Shown in pieces: positions 24,324-35,300 of a stretch of 64,000 nt of DNA (position 1 is the stretch's first letter; each line of letters opens with the position of its first letter). The notes under the pieces are model-generated. The model saw only the letters and a list, made by a program, of their open reading frames with translations. It was not told the origin of the DNA and searched no databases. Source of the stretch: Saitoella complicata NRRL Y-17804 (lineage: Eukaryota > Ascomycota > Saitoellomycetes > Saitoellales > Saitoellaceae); NCBI RefSeq assembly GCF_001661265.1, contig NW_017567005.1, positions 186,001-250,000 of the forward strand, in the 5' to 3' direction. The translations under genes and the position numbers were made by a program.

Positions 24324-25676
24324 CTACTCGCTGCTGGGCTTCCACTTCCTGCGGCAGTGCAGCAAGCGGTCGTAGTTCCCTCGAGTGATTCCCATGGATT
24401 TTGCGCCTTCCCATGACAGATGTTTGAGCATTTTGACGTCATAGTCAGCTTCAGTGAGCCTATTAAAGTGTTCCTCAACACAGAAGGCGCGCGCTTCAGA
24501 CTTCTCCTTGACGTATTCCAAGAAATCCCTGAGCAACGACCCTTCAGCATCCTCCTCGATTGGTGGACTTGAACGGGGGTCTGCTGGAGACGGCTGACGC
24601 TGAACAGTGTGCTGCATCATAGGCGCCATCGGCCACATGGGTGGGAGCATTGGGTAAGGGTAAGGGAGCCCAGGAGATTGGGGCATGAAGGTAAACGGCG
24701 AAGGGCTGGAGTTATTTGTGCGGGGCGTTTCCGCGCCGGGATTGTCCGCATTGAAGTATTTGTCGAAGCGCGAACCTCTGGGAGGGTTGTGGAGGGTTGC
24801 AATGGGTGTCCCTCCTACCATACCCGCTGCCCAAGCCGCAATGTCCTCCTCCATCAATCTCATATGCTTCCCATTGCGCACAAAGCACTGCCGATCGCAC
24901 TGAAGGCAAAAGTACGTGTCTTTTAACCTCATAATCATCTCTCGATGAGTTGCGGTATCCGTGGGGAGCTGGGCTACCATTTGCGCATTGACGGTTCTGC
25001 GGCCCTGCTGCGAAGAGGGAGGTGCACCTATCAGACACGTTAAATTACGCGTTTCCTCGACATAGGATGATAAAACAAACTTACTTGAGTCACTTGACGC
25101 GCCTTTCTGTGTCCCTATCAAGAACAATTCGACATACTTGCGGGCACCGCGAATTGACCCACAGCGAGATTGAAGCTGATTCCAGTCGGATTCTGTGGCG
25201 AGATTCACCTCCCCCTCCTTCGAACGGGTTGGCCCAAGCTTCATATCATAGGTCCAGGTGAATAATATGGCGTCATCTTCACTGAGACGCAAAGCTTGGA
25301 ACCCTAACTCCCTCAACTGAACTCGAGCCATATCCCAGACCTGGGCGATCTCGAAATCAATAACCGACACCGGATTCAACTTCCCCTGGGTTCTTACAGC
25401 AACCTTGGTCTGCGGGATCGGCGATAGGTCGACTGGTGGAGCTGCTGGTGGAGGAGAGAGGTCCTCTTGGACGGTACGAGACCTTCGAGGCAGGGGTAGC
25501 TCAGGCTCAGGGGCATCCTCGGGAGCCGGACGACGGGATGGGATTGAAGGGGAGGGTGAAAAACGCGTGTGCTCACCCCTCCCGCTACGCCTGGGCCTCT
25601 GGATAGATGACATTGTGGATGAAACGGTCATTTTTTTGCGATTTGGAATACAGGGCGTGCGCAGGGGCGCATGCAT
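24324..25676 (-). CDS. Unrecognised transposon-associated protein with Cys motif and helical C-terminus
   Basis: Open frame of 450 codons, with a likely 57-nt in-frame intron at 25028-25084 (GTAAGT donor, GATAG end). Several early ATGs exist, so the start could lie at 25634 or later. The N-terminus is Pro, Ser and Arg rich (FSPSPSIPSRRPAPEDAPEP). A folded-looking middle holds VWDMARVQLRELGFQALRLS and a Cys pair in TYFCLQCDRQCFVRNGKHMR followed by AAWAAGMVGG. A Pro/Met-rich linker leads to a helical C-terminus resembling a SAM-like fold (FLEYVKEKSEARAFCVEEHF through LLHCRRKWK). I do not recognise the family. Position beside the Tnp2 remnant on the same strand suggests an accessory gene of that element, but this is inference. 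Confidence 0.6.
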   Translation of the reverse strand: MHAPLRTPCIPNRKKMTVSSTMSSIQRPRRSGRGEHTRFSPSPSIPSRRPAPEDAPEPELPLPRRSRTVQEDLSPPPAAPPVDLSPIPQTKVAVRTQGKLNPVSVIDFEIAQVWDMARVQLRELGFQALRLSEDDAILFTWTYDMKLGPTRSKEGEVNLATESDWNQLQSRCGSIRGARKYVELFLIGTQKGASSDSSKFVLSSYVEETRNLTCLIGAPPSSQQGRRTVNAQMVAQLPTDTATHREMIMRLKDTYFCLQCDRQCFVRNGKHMRLMEEDIAAWAAGMVGGTPIATLHNPPRGSRFDKYFNADNPGAETPRTNNSSPSPFTFMPQSPGLPYPYPMLPPMWPMAPMMQHTVQRQPSPADPRSSPPIEEDAEGSLLRDFLEYVKEKSEARAFCVEEHFNRLTEADYDVKMLKHLSWEGAKSMGITRGNYDRLLHCRRKWKPSSE

Positions 25677-25697
25677 AAACTATAGTGCAACTGAGAG

Positions 25698-25731
25698 TAG
25701 AATTTCTACGATGGCCATCGTAGAAATTCTA
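25698..25731. repeat. 34-bp perfect palindrome
   Basis: TAGAATTTCTACGATGG is followed with no spacer by its exact reverse complement. The palindrome begins 22 bp upstream of the start of the 450-codon minus-strand frame and about 200 bp before the second Tc1-like element. It could be two abutting terminal repeats, a protein-binding dyad in a divergent promoter, or a cruciform-forming relic of transposition. Confidence 0.9.
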
Positions 25732-25914
25732 ATTTGCCAAAATTGAAGGAGATAGACCAAGAGGAACTCAATAGGATATAAACGACGATGTCGCAACTAC
25801 TCTACTTACTCTCAGCCTGATCTGACTTGACCTGACTTGATCTGACTACTTGGTGATGTCATATCTGGGTATAAGGTAGCACCGTGTTCTCAAACTCCCA
25901 CACCCAACATGCCG

Positions 25915-27316
25915 GAGCTCAACATGGAAGACATCCCATACAGCGAGCTTTCGCATGAAGAGAGACCATACCGTTGTGCTCAGATTGTGGCCCTCACCAA
26001 AGCCGAAATCCCAAAGGAGAAGATTGAGTAGCAGTGTCTTGTCAAAAGAAGGACATTGGAGGATATCACTAACCGTTGGTGGAAGACAGCCTCCTACCGC
26101 GACAGCCCTCGTTCTGGACGCCCTCAGATCCTTTCCAAACGCGATAAGGACGAGCTCGCTTGCGGTGTTCGCACAGGGAAGTACAACAACGCCATGAAAG
26201 CTGCTGCTGCCTTCAATCATGGTCCCCAAAGGGATGTTTCAGCGGAGACAGTACACTTGTTACTGCTCAAAAGCGGAGCAAATTGTGTTACACAGACGTC
26301 AGACGTACCACTGGCTGGGGTAAATCTCTATGAGAGGATCTCAGAAACTGTGATATACTCGAAGAGAAGGTTGTATTGGATGAGTATCCTAAGGTGGCAT
26401 AAGGCCTGGCTTATATAGTTTTCCATGTACGTCCAAATGTACGTCCAAGTGTACGTCCAAGTGTACGTCATGATGAGTCATGACGCCGGTGCCGTGCCAT
26501 AACTAAATGACTCACGCAATCTAAGTAAGACGAGGTGTTACACCAGCTCATCAAACTCATGCGCAGTAATCAAACCATATGCCAACTAATCTAACTCTGC
26601 TAAACGAGATGTCCTCACACGTATGACAACAGAGGAGGAAACCGTTTCTGTTGCCTGCGGCTCGGGAAAGGCGTTACCAATGGGCAAAGGAGCATTTGCA
26701 CTGGAGGAAGGAGGACTGGATGCGGATCATCTACACCGACGAATCGAAATTCCAGCGTTCTGGGCCAAGACATGTTGCAAAGGTCTATGTGTGGCCTGGG
26801 GATCCTCCTAGGGAGAATGAATTCATTCCTCGGATGCATTCTGTTGGTGGGAGTATTTTCGTGTTTGGTGGAATGTGCTGGTGGGGGGCCACAAAACTCG
26901 CTCGTTCGCAGGTCCCAACGGTCGACAAGTTCGTGATGCACGACTTTGTTGAAGACTTTCTACTTCCCAAGCTTCGGGAGTTCAGAGAAGCCGACATCAA
27001 TCTCACAATCCAACATGACAACGACGCCAAGTTGCACGCGCCCAACTGGGAAGAATTCTACGAAAGGGAGGGATATAGAGTCCTACCCTGGCCGGCATAC
27101 TCACCTGATATGAACCCCATTGAGGACTCGTGATGCCTGATCTCCAAACGCCTGGAAAAGCAAGCTGCGGTTGCAAAAGACCTCGATGAACTATGGGAGT
27201 GGACGTTGGGGGAATGGGAAAAGATTCCGTTCGAATACCTCCGGAAGCTCATTGAATTGATGCCCCAGAGGATGAAGGACCTGTACGATGTAAAGGGGGG
27301 TCATACAAGGCATTGA
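25915..27316 (+). mobile_element. Second Tc1/mariner-like element, decayed and interrupted
   Basis: Transposase-like sequence starts at ATG 25915 (ELNMEDIPYSELSHEERPYR), is interrupted by about 320 bp of foreign sequence near 26.28-26.60 kb, and resumes with KEHLHWRKEDWMRIIYTDES. The core includes IYTDESKF, NLTIQHDND and WPAYSPDMNPIED, with 34 residues between second Asp and Glu. The coding sequence then runs on to about 27316 (LGEWEKIPFEYLRKLIELMP). It is broken by an early TAG at 26028-26030 and by TGA at 27131-27133 where family members have Trp (NPIED.W). It differs clearly from the first Tc1-like element, so this is a separate family. Terminal repeats were not found. Confidence 0.75.
26280..26600. 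mobile_element. Unclassified insertion inside the second Tc1-like element
   Basis: Non-coding sequence that splits the transposase reading frame. GTGTTACAC-like words occur near both ends (26284 and 26535). A short tandem array of GTACGTCCAA lies at about 26427-26468, and TATATA at 26413. The end words recall a lone terminal repeat of a retroelement or a small non-autonomous element. No target-site duplication was resolved, so the class is open. Confidence 0.4.
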
Positions 27317-27419
27317 GGTTTACTTGCGAGGGTGAGGAGGAGGGTATTGGATGGAGCCGGTCGGGCACTCAGGCAGGACCCCCGCGAATACTTTAGTTAA
27401 GGAGTTGTCCTCTTAAAGA

Positions 27420-27595
27420 CGTGTTTATCTTGCACATATGGATCATTATGGAATGTGAAATCTCGGTGTGGAAACGAGTATGGAAACGAGTATGGGTTGG
27501 AGTCCTAGGTTCCATACCTGGTCAGGCATGGGATTTCCATACATTTTGGTATGGGATTTCCACATTGTGATTCCATAGCGGCCGACTTCCTAGGG
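27420..27595. mobile_element. Candidate right terminus with TATGGGATTTCC repeats
   Basis: The segment ends in CGGCCGACTTCCTAGGG, inverted relative to the words at 20292-20325. The preceding 170 bp carry repeated words of another sequence: GTATGGAAACGAG twice near 27478-27502, GGTTCCATACC near 27529, GCATGGGATTTCCATAC near 27534-27552, GGTATGGGATTTCCAC, and GATTCCATAG. This is the layout of a transposon end with subterminal repeats, but its repeat word differs from the array at 20330-20708. Confidence 0.5.
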
Positions 27596-28308
27596 ATTTG
27601 CCCCCACTTTGTAGCAATTTTCTTTATTTTTCAAGAATTTTATATGATAGAATCATGGATTAAACTCAAAGAAATCATGGATTATGCCTGATTATTAAGC
27701 AATGGGTGTGCGAAAGCCTGAGAAAATCACGCATAATCCATGACAAAAAAACCAAGGATCAATTCCACGTTTTTTGTCCATGATTGGTTTTGACATAGGA
27801 AAAGCTACGAAGTCTGCTATCAGGTTTTGAGATCATGGATTTTTCCAAGGATAATCTTCCCTGTCGAGGGAATATCCATGACACATGCAAGGGAACGTGA
27901 GACTTTTGCATGGAAATTCCACGGGATATCTGTCAGGGATTTTTCGTGAAACAGGCGCGCAGCCGGGAAGTAGAATCTCTGTCAAAAAGTACATGAAGGC
28001 TATAGCAGTGTCATGATCGTATCACACTGCAGAGCTAGATAGCAGGTACATTACAGACATGATCAGACTCAAGCATACCAAACTTCTCAGGTCTATAGCT
28101 ACGCTTCAGGGCGGATTATAGGCTGCTGTTAGAGCTATGTTCTTTATCCTTATACCGTACCATAGTAGTCGTAATACTGCTGTATAATTGTCCTTGTGTA
28201 ATGTCCGTGGTGCACCACGTGCGGGGTACTTCTCCGGCGAAAGCTGTAAAATCATTCAACCAAGCATCTCAACCGTACTGACAATTGTCGGCGAGCTATC
28301 GGATACAG
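27596..28308. repeat. AT-rich repeat-bearing spacer with ATCATGGATTA words
   Basis: No gene that I can support. Copies of ATCATGGATT and its inverse AATCCATGA recur near 27652, 27674, 27733, 27778, 27831 and 27888. GCTACGAAGTCTGCT at 27804-27818 resembles the CCCTACGAAGTGTCTGCT terminus near 20315. A perfect 14-bp palindrome, CGTGGTGCACCACG, lies at 28206-28219. Confidence 0.6.
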
Positions 28309-28450
28309 CCCTACGAAGTCAAAAGTTCTGGGATACAAACTATGGGAACCCCACGACGGAAGTATGGGAATCCCATAATAAAGTTCTGGAACGTGACCAT
28401 CTATCTTATGGGAATCCTAGAACGAAACCCAGAACGAATCCCAGAAATTG
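28309..28450. mobile_element. Candidate transposon terminus with TATGGGAATCCCATA repeats
   Basis: Begins with CCCTACGAAGTC (28309-28320), the same terminal word as at 20315. Over the next 130 bp it carries TATGGGAACCCCA, TATGGGAATCCCATA and TTATGGGAATCC, plus AGTTCTGGGAT, AGTTCTGGAAC and the inverse CCAGAACGAATCCCAGAA. It has no coding sequence. I see no partner terminus to the right, so it may be a solo end or a small decayed copy. Confidence 0.5.
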
Positions 28451-29376
28451 AAATAGAATTCGATTATAGACTATAGGGCCATGTTTACAAGTAAAATAGC
28501 TATTAGAACACTCAAAGTACCTTATTTTACCTGATAATCTCGCTCTTTGCGTCTAATACTACTAGGAATTTCTCCCTACACTCTTTTGCGTTCTTGCATA
28601 ATTCTTTCTGGGATTAAGCCTGCTCTCATTGTGGATTATCGGGAATCAAATCATGAATTGAGCTAATTCAAATCGTGGTTTGGGTCCCGATATAGAATAC
28701 AATCGTGGATTTTCCATGATGGAGAAACCATGGATTAAAGGGGTTTTCGTCATCCATGATTTTTACGAACGCAGCGGTCTCATGGATATTCCTTGACACT
28801 ACGGTCGTGAGGATCATGGATTACAAAATCCCGTTTGGTCCACGATTTTATTCTGCTTAATACAAAAAAGATTATCGTCAACCCGAAATCTGGAGAGGAA
28901 ATTTCGGAAAAATATCGGAAATTGATGACCTTTGGGATCATCCATAACTTCCAATATCAAGGGTTCTGTGTCATCCATTTTTGACACCGTATGGGACTTC
29001 TGCAGAGTGGATCGTAATATACCACTAATACCAGCCCTACCCTCGCAAGAAGCATGGATCACTATACCCAGGTTCGGTTTAGATATATGATTTTTTAACC
29101 GTGGGAAAAACTCGATAACATTCTGGACAATGGGACCCAAACCACAATTTGGATGACTGAATTCATGATATGGTTTGCATAATCCAGATGATTCCGATCG
29201 TATGGGTCTTGCCTGAAGCTTATTTCACATATGTGTCAGTGGTAATCCTTGTTTACCGGTATAGATGCTTCGCAAATTTCTGACAAAGGTATATGCATAT
29301 GTATGAATTACGGGCTGCCACAAATCTTGCTTGGTATTGAATCCCCATCGCCATCGCAGGACTGACTTAATTAAAC
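28451..29376. repeat. AT-rich non-coding spacer with dispersed repeats, downstream of MEC1
   Basis: No gene recognised. TTTTACCTGATAATCTCGC near 28526 nearly repeats the word near 20096. ATCATGGATT-like words recur near 28728, 28752, 28780, 28811 and 28947. The repeats fade after about 29.2 kb, before the convergent end of MEC1. Confidence 0.6.
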
Positions 29377-32300
29377 CTAGGTAAAGGAGGCCCATCCCAC
29401 ATACATTTGCGCCAATAGATCCGGGTTTGTGGCCTGTCTGATCAACTCCTGTACTTGCCCCGCGACAGATAGCGGCAGCACTTCCGTACCGATATACCCC
29501 TCCAGTTTCCGCCTGATATTCTCCAATGCACGATGACCCTCCTCGTTCTCGAGAGCATATTGGTTGGCTCTCTAATCCAAGGTCAGCAGATGCGTGAGTG
29601 AGTTAACGGTCCTTGATAAAACTTACCTTTCGTCTATTCCATTCCACAAGAGGATCATGCAAGAACGTTTCGAGGACACTCATAAGTGAGTCTTTGTTGC
29701 CCCTCAGAATACGGACAGTAACTTCACATGATTTGCGGAATGTGCCGTCACAGCCAGTGACTCCAAACGCATCCACCATGTTGTGTGTTAAACGAAAGGG
29801 CACCTTTTCCGGCTTCTCAAAGGTCAATCCCTTTTCGAAAAGACAATTAAAGTCAACATGCACAGCGTCTCCGTTCGTTTCGTCAAACAAAATGTTCTCG
29901 CCGTGGCGGTCTCCAAGACCAAGTACATAGCCAACCATGGACATCACTGCCAGCGTGCGAGCGTAGGATTGCCTACTTGCTAGCCAATCCGTTGGTTCCG
30001 AAAATGTCTCAATGAACCATTCGTGAAAAACGGGAGGGAACTTTGGAAGCAGCTTCGTATTGAAGATCTCGCCAGGCATGTTGCTAGCACAAGCCTGATC
30101 CAAGATTGACCTGATTTCAGTGTAGTTGATCACGACACCCTTCTGCCGGTAGATTTTCATCAAAATGTCTCGGAAGGGTCTTGTGTTATTCACCCATTCA
30201 AGGAGACCGCATTCCTCGTTCAACACCACAACTGCGTAAGTGCGAATGCCCAAACGTCTTCTGCTAGCCTCAGCATCTTTTCGGAGGAACTTGTTGATCA
30301 TTCCATTAAATTCCATTAACCTAGCATCCTTGCGCAAATCATCCTTTGGCTTGCAGAGGAAATGGTACCGTCGACCATTACTTCCCCGAATCGTGATTTT
30401 TCTAGGTTTCTGCAAGGAGTTCATGATGTCAACTTCATCCTGAAAAGATTCGATTGTGATTAGATCTCCAGGAAACGGATGATGATATTTCAAGGTGACT
30501 GGTGACGAGGGGAGTGTAAGCGTGAGTGCGGATTGCAGAGGAACCACCAGGCTCGATGGCGCAACCGAGTGCTGAAAACGCATGTGTTTTGACAGGCTCA
30601 GTGTAGTCTGACGTCCGGAAATTTCGAAATTGCATAGCTGCAAAAGTTGATCTGTCATCTTTTTCGCCTGGTTAACGAGGTCGCGGATCTGAGGATGCCC
30701 TTTCTTCTTTGAATCTTTAACTCTCGCAAGAATGGCATTCCCACGCTCAGCGCGTAATTTTCCAGTTGATTTGCAGGCTGCCATCAGGGACCAGAGCGCT
30801 TGCTGAGGATAGTTGCTGATGACAGACACAATGACCCACTCAAGGATAGCATACACAGATGCGTTCGAATGCCCGATGCGTGAAATAATCTGAGGAAATG
30901 CCGTAAGGAATATATAGGGCGGCAGGCGTTTTGCATAGCGAGTGACTTGCTCATTCAGAACTTTCAGCTTGTTCTGCCGTGAAGCAATGGTGTGAGCTCG
31001 ATAATCAGGGCTACCAGCATCTTCAGCTATCTTTCCCACGTTTGCACCGAAATCGAGCCATAGTGTAAGGAATCGCGGCATTGTCTGAAAGACGTACTTA
31101 ACTCCATAATGGAGCGCACGACCAAAATTCACAACAATTAGACGGGTGAGCTCGCCTGTCAATAAATTGTCGCCTTGCTTCTTGACTGGCAACTTCTCCT
31201 CGTTTTCATACAGCTTCAAATAGTATCGACCAAGATAATAATGACACTTTTCCCACCTGTCATATGCTCTTGCCGCCTCGATATACTCGTGAAGTACGTT
31301 GTGCATTCCACTCTGCTCCGAAGATTCCATCCATTTTGCTAGCAACAACTTGGCCTTCGCTAGCAGTTGGTTTTTAGGCCTGGACCGGGTCGTAGCGTCC
31401 GTGGTGATAGCTGAGCTATATTTATCAGGAATCGATTCCGAATGATCAAATGTCCCAGCTTTTAGAGCGCTTTCGAGACTTTGAATAGCTCTGTGCTGCT
31501 CGCCCTCATGCCACAACCAGCGTGCTCTTTCAACAGCTGCTAAGGGTGCACCAGCTTCAGAGGCCTTCAGTATTGCATTGTAGGACCGCTGCGATTGGCC
31601 AGCCTTTCTCGCAAGCTTTGCAATATCTAACCATATCGCGGAGACTTCTGCGCGAGAGGACACCGGCGCGGCAAGTTCGAAAGCAGTTCGGCGCAAGGCT
31701 AAGACAAACTGGCGAGATTCAGTTGAGGGAGCTAGAAGGTCTAGCCGCCGCTCGAGATTCGTTATGACAGAAACCAGGCCACCGCTGTCCAACAAACATG
31801 CCTCTGATATCATCGAAAATTCCTGTACTCCGTGTAACTTTACCAGCACATCGTAACATTGGCGTGAGTCCTTGACGCCAGATGCCACTAGATCATGAGT
31901 TAAGATGTCGTAAATTTGCTGAAGATGTGCTTTAAGATTCCGCGTATCCTTTTCCCTCAAAGAAAGGATTGCTCTTCCCAGTACGACCTCGAAGGAGCCC
32001 TCCTCTTCCGCAGCTCCTAAATGGCGTTCCAGGGCTTTCCAATCTCCTACAAGCCAGGCGCTCTCGACCGCGTGCTTAGCAAGAGGCCGAGAAAGCTGCG
32101 GTGTCTTCATTACCCATGAATCAACTTGATTTAGCGATGTCTCATAATGACCTGAAAGATTCAGACAACGCAACAATCCCACCTGAAGCTCAAGTTTTTC
32201 TGGTTGCTGTTGAAGGCATAGCTCATAACACGTTTGTGCTGACGTCCATTTACCAGTGACTTCATGCTCAAGAATTTGCTGGCCCAGATTGATAACCGAG

Positions 32301-35300
32301 AACTTCGCAGAGATAGCTTCAATCTCGTCGGGTTCGTCAATTTTCGAATAAATGTGTTGCAATGTCCGGTACAACGGCTCCAGCTCGGATTCGGACAAAG
32401 CTTGACGCTGTTTGCGGATGTACTGTTCCCAATGAAATAGTCCTCGTGCAAAGGAGCCGCAGTTATACGAGGCGCGGGCCATCATATCCTCTGGAATAAC
32501 AGCAAGTACAACCTCAACTCGTCTGATAAAACTATCGTCCTCAGTGCCTTCATCAGGCGCAAGATATCTGTTGGCCTTCTTCGCCGTTGCAGCAAACTGA
32601 TCATATAGAAATTTTCGCCTCTTGCGCAACCACTTATTGAGATAGTCGATCAAGCGAAATACCGTCTCGCCGGCTAAACGGAACTTCTCGGCTGCGAATG
32701 CAGTAGTTTCTGAAGAGATATCGTTTTGAAGTACAGCGAGGAGCTCGACAGCAATTTCATCACGTTGTTCGTCAGTCCCGCCAACTATCACATTCAGCGC
32801 TACGTATGGCAGCAGGAATGAACTGATGGCGACATCCTGGTCTTTGACGATACGGAGCGAAACTGCGAATATCTTCTTTGCATTGTCACCCGTAACCTTC
32901 GTCATAAGGCTTAATACAAATGCCTGAAGCCATGACCGATAATTCGTGTGAGAGGAGAACGTCGGATACTGTTCTGGTTCAGGTAGAGCACTTGCAGTCA
33001 CAAAATACTTGGACGCCAGGAGAGGTGTCAAAGTCTCTTTCGAAGCTGCGGACAAACCAGACCATCGCTCGATGATTGTACCAGATCCGTCGAACATGGC
33101 GTTGTTCAATATCTGCGTTGTGAAACCACAAAACTTTAGCAGCTCTTGCATAGCATAAGCCAAAAATCCTTGTGATTTTGTGTCCGTTGAGGCACGGAAA
33201 GCGGGAACGAGTTGCTCTTCAATTAACCCCAAGACAAATGATATGCTTTCATCGGCATCTTCGAAGTTATGAACGACTATGATGTCCTGAACATCTCGGG
33301 CTGCATTGACACGGTTTGGATCCACTGCACCGACGATGCCCAAGCACTCCGCGCACAATCTCTCTATCTCGCGGTGCTCATTGTGGTATTTGGAACATAT
33401 GTCGAGCAAAGATCTGATGAGATCTTCAATCAATTGATCAGGCTGGTCGCGGAGAGTGAGTGAATGAAGAAGTTCATTGTTCGCAACGAGGAAGCCTCTC
33501 AGTTCCAGAAGCGCCTGGTGGCACATGTAGATGTTCTCATGATTGCAACGCCGAATGAGATTCCTCAACTTCACAGAAGGCTTCAGTACTGCCCGCTGTT
33601 CGGAGAGCTTCGCCTCAAATTGAGCTAACTCGGGTATAAGGGAAAGGTCAGGAATCATGGGAAGCTCATCCACTACAGAATCCATGTGTACTTCAAAGAT
33701 ATGATCGCATATGGCAAGCATCTGCTGTCGTTCATCCTCTTTCGAGATAGGCCAGAATTGCATGATGGTAGACAACGTATAGCCAAGTAATGCCCCAATA
33801 TAGGGTGGTTGCACAGACCCCATTAGGGTGGTCCAAGCCATCAAAACAGGCTCGCGCAACATCTCATCCGCCAACGCCGATTGGAGGCAAGCAGTAATCT
33901 GGGGGAGCGCAGTTTCAAGAGATGCGCGTGCCATGTCGATCATCTTCTCTATACCGACGATACAGGACAGCTTCTCAGCTGAAGTTTGACGACCTCTCAC
34001 GTCGTTGATGGTGTCGGTGAAGTTAGCCATTATACCGAGGATGTGCCTTTTAAAAAATGCGGCCAGATAATCCACCCTCGAAACAGCGTCCTTGCCAGAA
34101 GTCCCTTGTGACTTCATCACAATAGACGCGACCATTTGTAGTGCCTTGAAAATTCTTGAGGACTTCGCCTCATTTGAGCCGGAAAACATTTTCAGTAACT
34201 CAACAGCAATGAAGATAGGATCTGATCGAACTAAACTCGCTAAGTCAAGCTTCTCAAACTCAGACGAGGCTAGCGAAAGCAAAAGCATGATGCTGTCTTC
34301 CGCGCCATGTCCTTCTTGAGTCAACAGGGCAGCAAGGATATGTGGCATGTTGTCGAAGCAAAGTCTAGCCACATCTCTCTGCAGCGCTTTTGCAATGAGA
34401 ATGACTATGTCTTGACGTTTGGTAAGAATGAGATGAGGTATCGTGCGATTCTGAGTGCGATTCAAAAAGTCGGCAACGGTGATACCTAAGAGATCCGATA
34501 CCAACTGAATGACTTGGGGTCTTGACTTCATCCGTCGAACGATATTGATACTGACAGTAGGCCAAAAAGGTGAAAGCAGGCGCCAAGTTGTCTGATCTCG
34601 GGCTTCAGCTATGCCCTGGATCTCGTTGTATGCAACAGCACGTAGGTATGTATTCCCGTGACCAAGAAACTCCACCAGATGCAAGAGGATGATGTTGAGT
34701 TCCTGTTCAGGTGCGTCACGGCCAATATAACCCCAAGACAACAAACAACTTTCAAGATACTTCGCATCCTCGCGCTCACTGACTTTTCTCAGTGTCTCTA
34801 ACACCACTCGCCTGTTCGCACCAACGATATCCTGGAAGTCTTGTCCGGCACGTACAGAGCAATAACCAGCAAGGGTCCGCCCAGCAGCAATACGCAACCG
34901 GCGTACAGAACTCTGTACAGTTTGCAAGGCCCATTTGCCAAGCGAAGTTTGCGTCAAACGTAACTCCTCGGGCAATACTGTATGACGGACGACTCTCTCG
35001 AGGGCGTGCATTACAGCAAGGCGCAGCTTCCCAGATGCCTGGCATGGCATGACCTGATGAACAATCTGCAACAAGGATAACAAACCATCGAATCCAACGT
35101 CGCGTGCCCAATCATGCCCGACGTATGGATACATACGCGCATCCCCCAAGGCATCGCATTCCCGACATGTGAACGATGCAGATGAATGGTAGGCTGAAAG
35201 GCCTGCGCGTGTTAGAGCATCACGCAAGGCGCACGCCATGTAGCCAATGTGAACACTGATGACCAGAGCGTTGTCTGGGTTTATAAATGAAGGTTCCTTT

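Noticed and set aside
20292-27595. One intact 7.3-kb CACTA-like transposon bounded by CCC....AAGTCGGCCG ends
   Set aside because: The inverted words are suggestive, but the two ends carry different subterminal repeats and there is no target-site duplication, so I list separate candidate termini instead.
18882-29376. CRISPR array or satellite DNA in the repeat-rich island
   Set aside because: Repeats are short, irregularly spaced and in both orientations, without uniform spacers; a eukaryotic transposon context explains them better.
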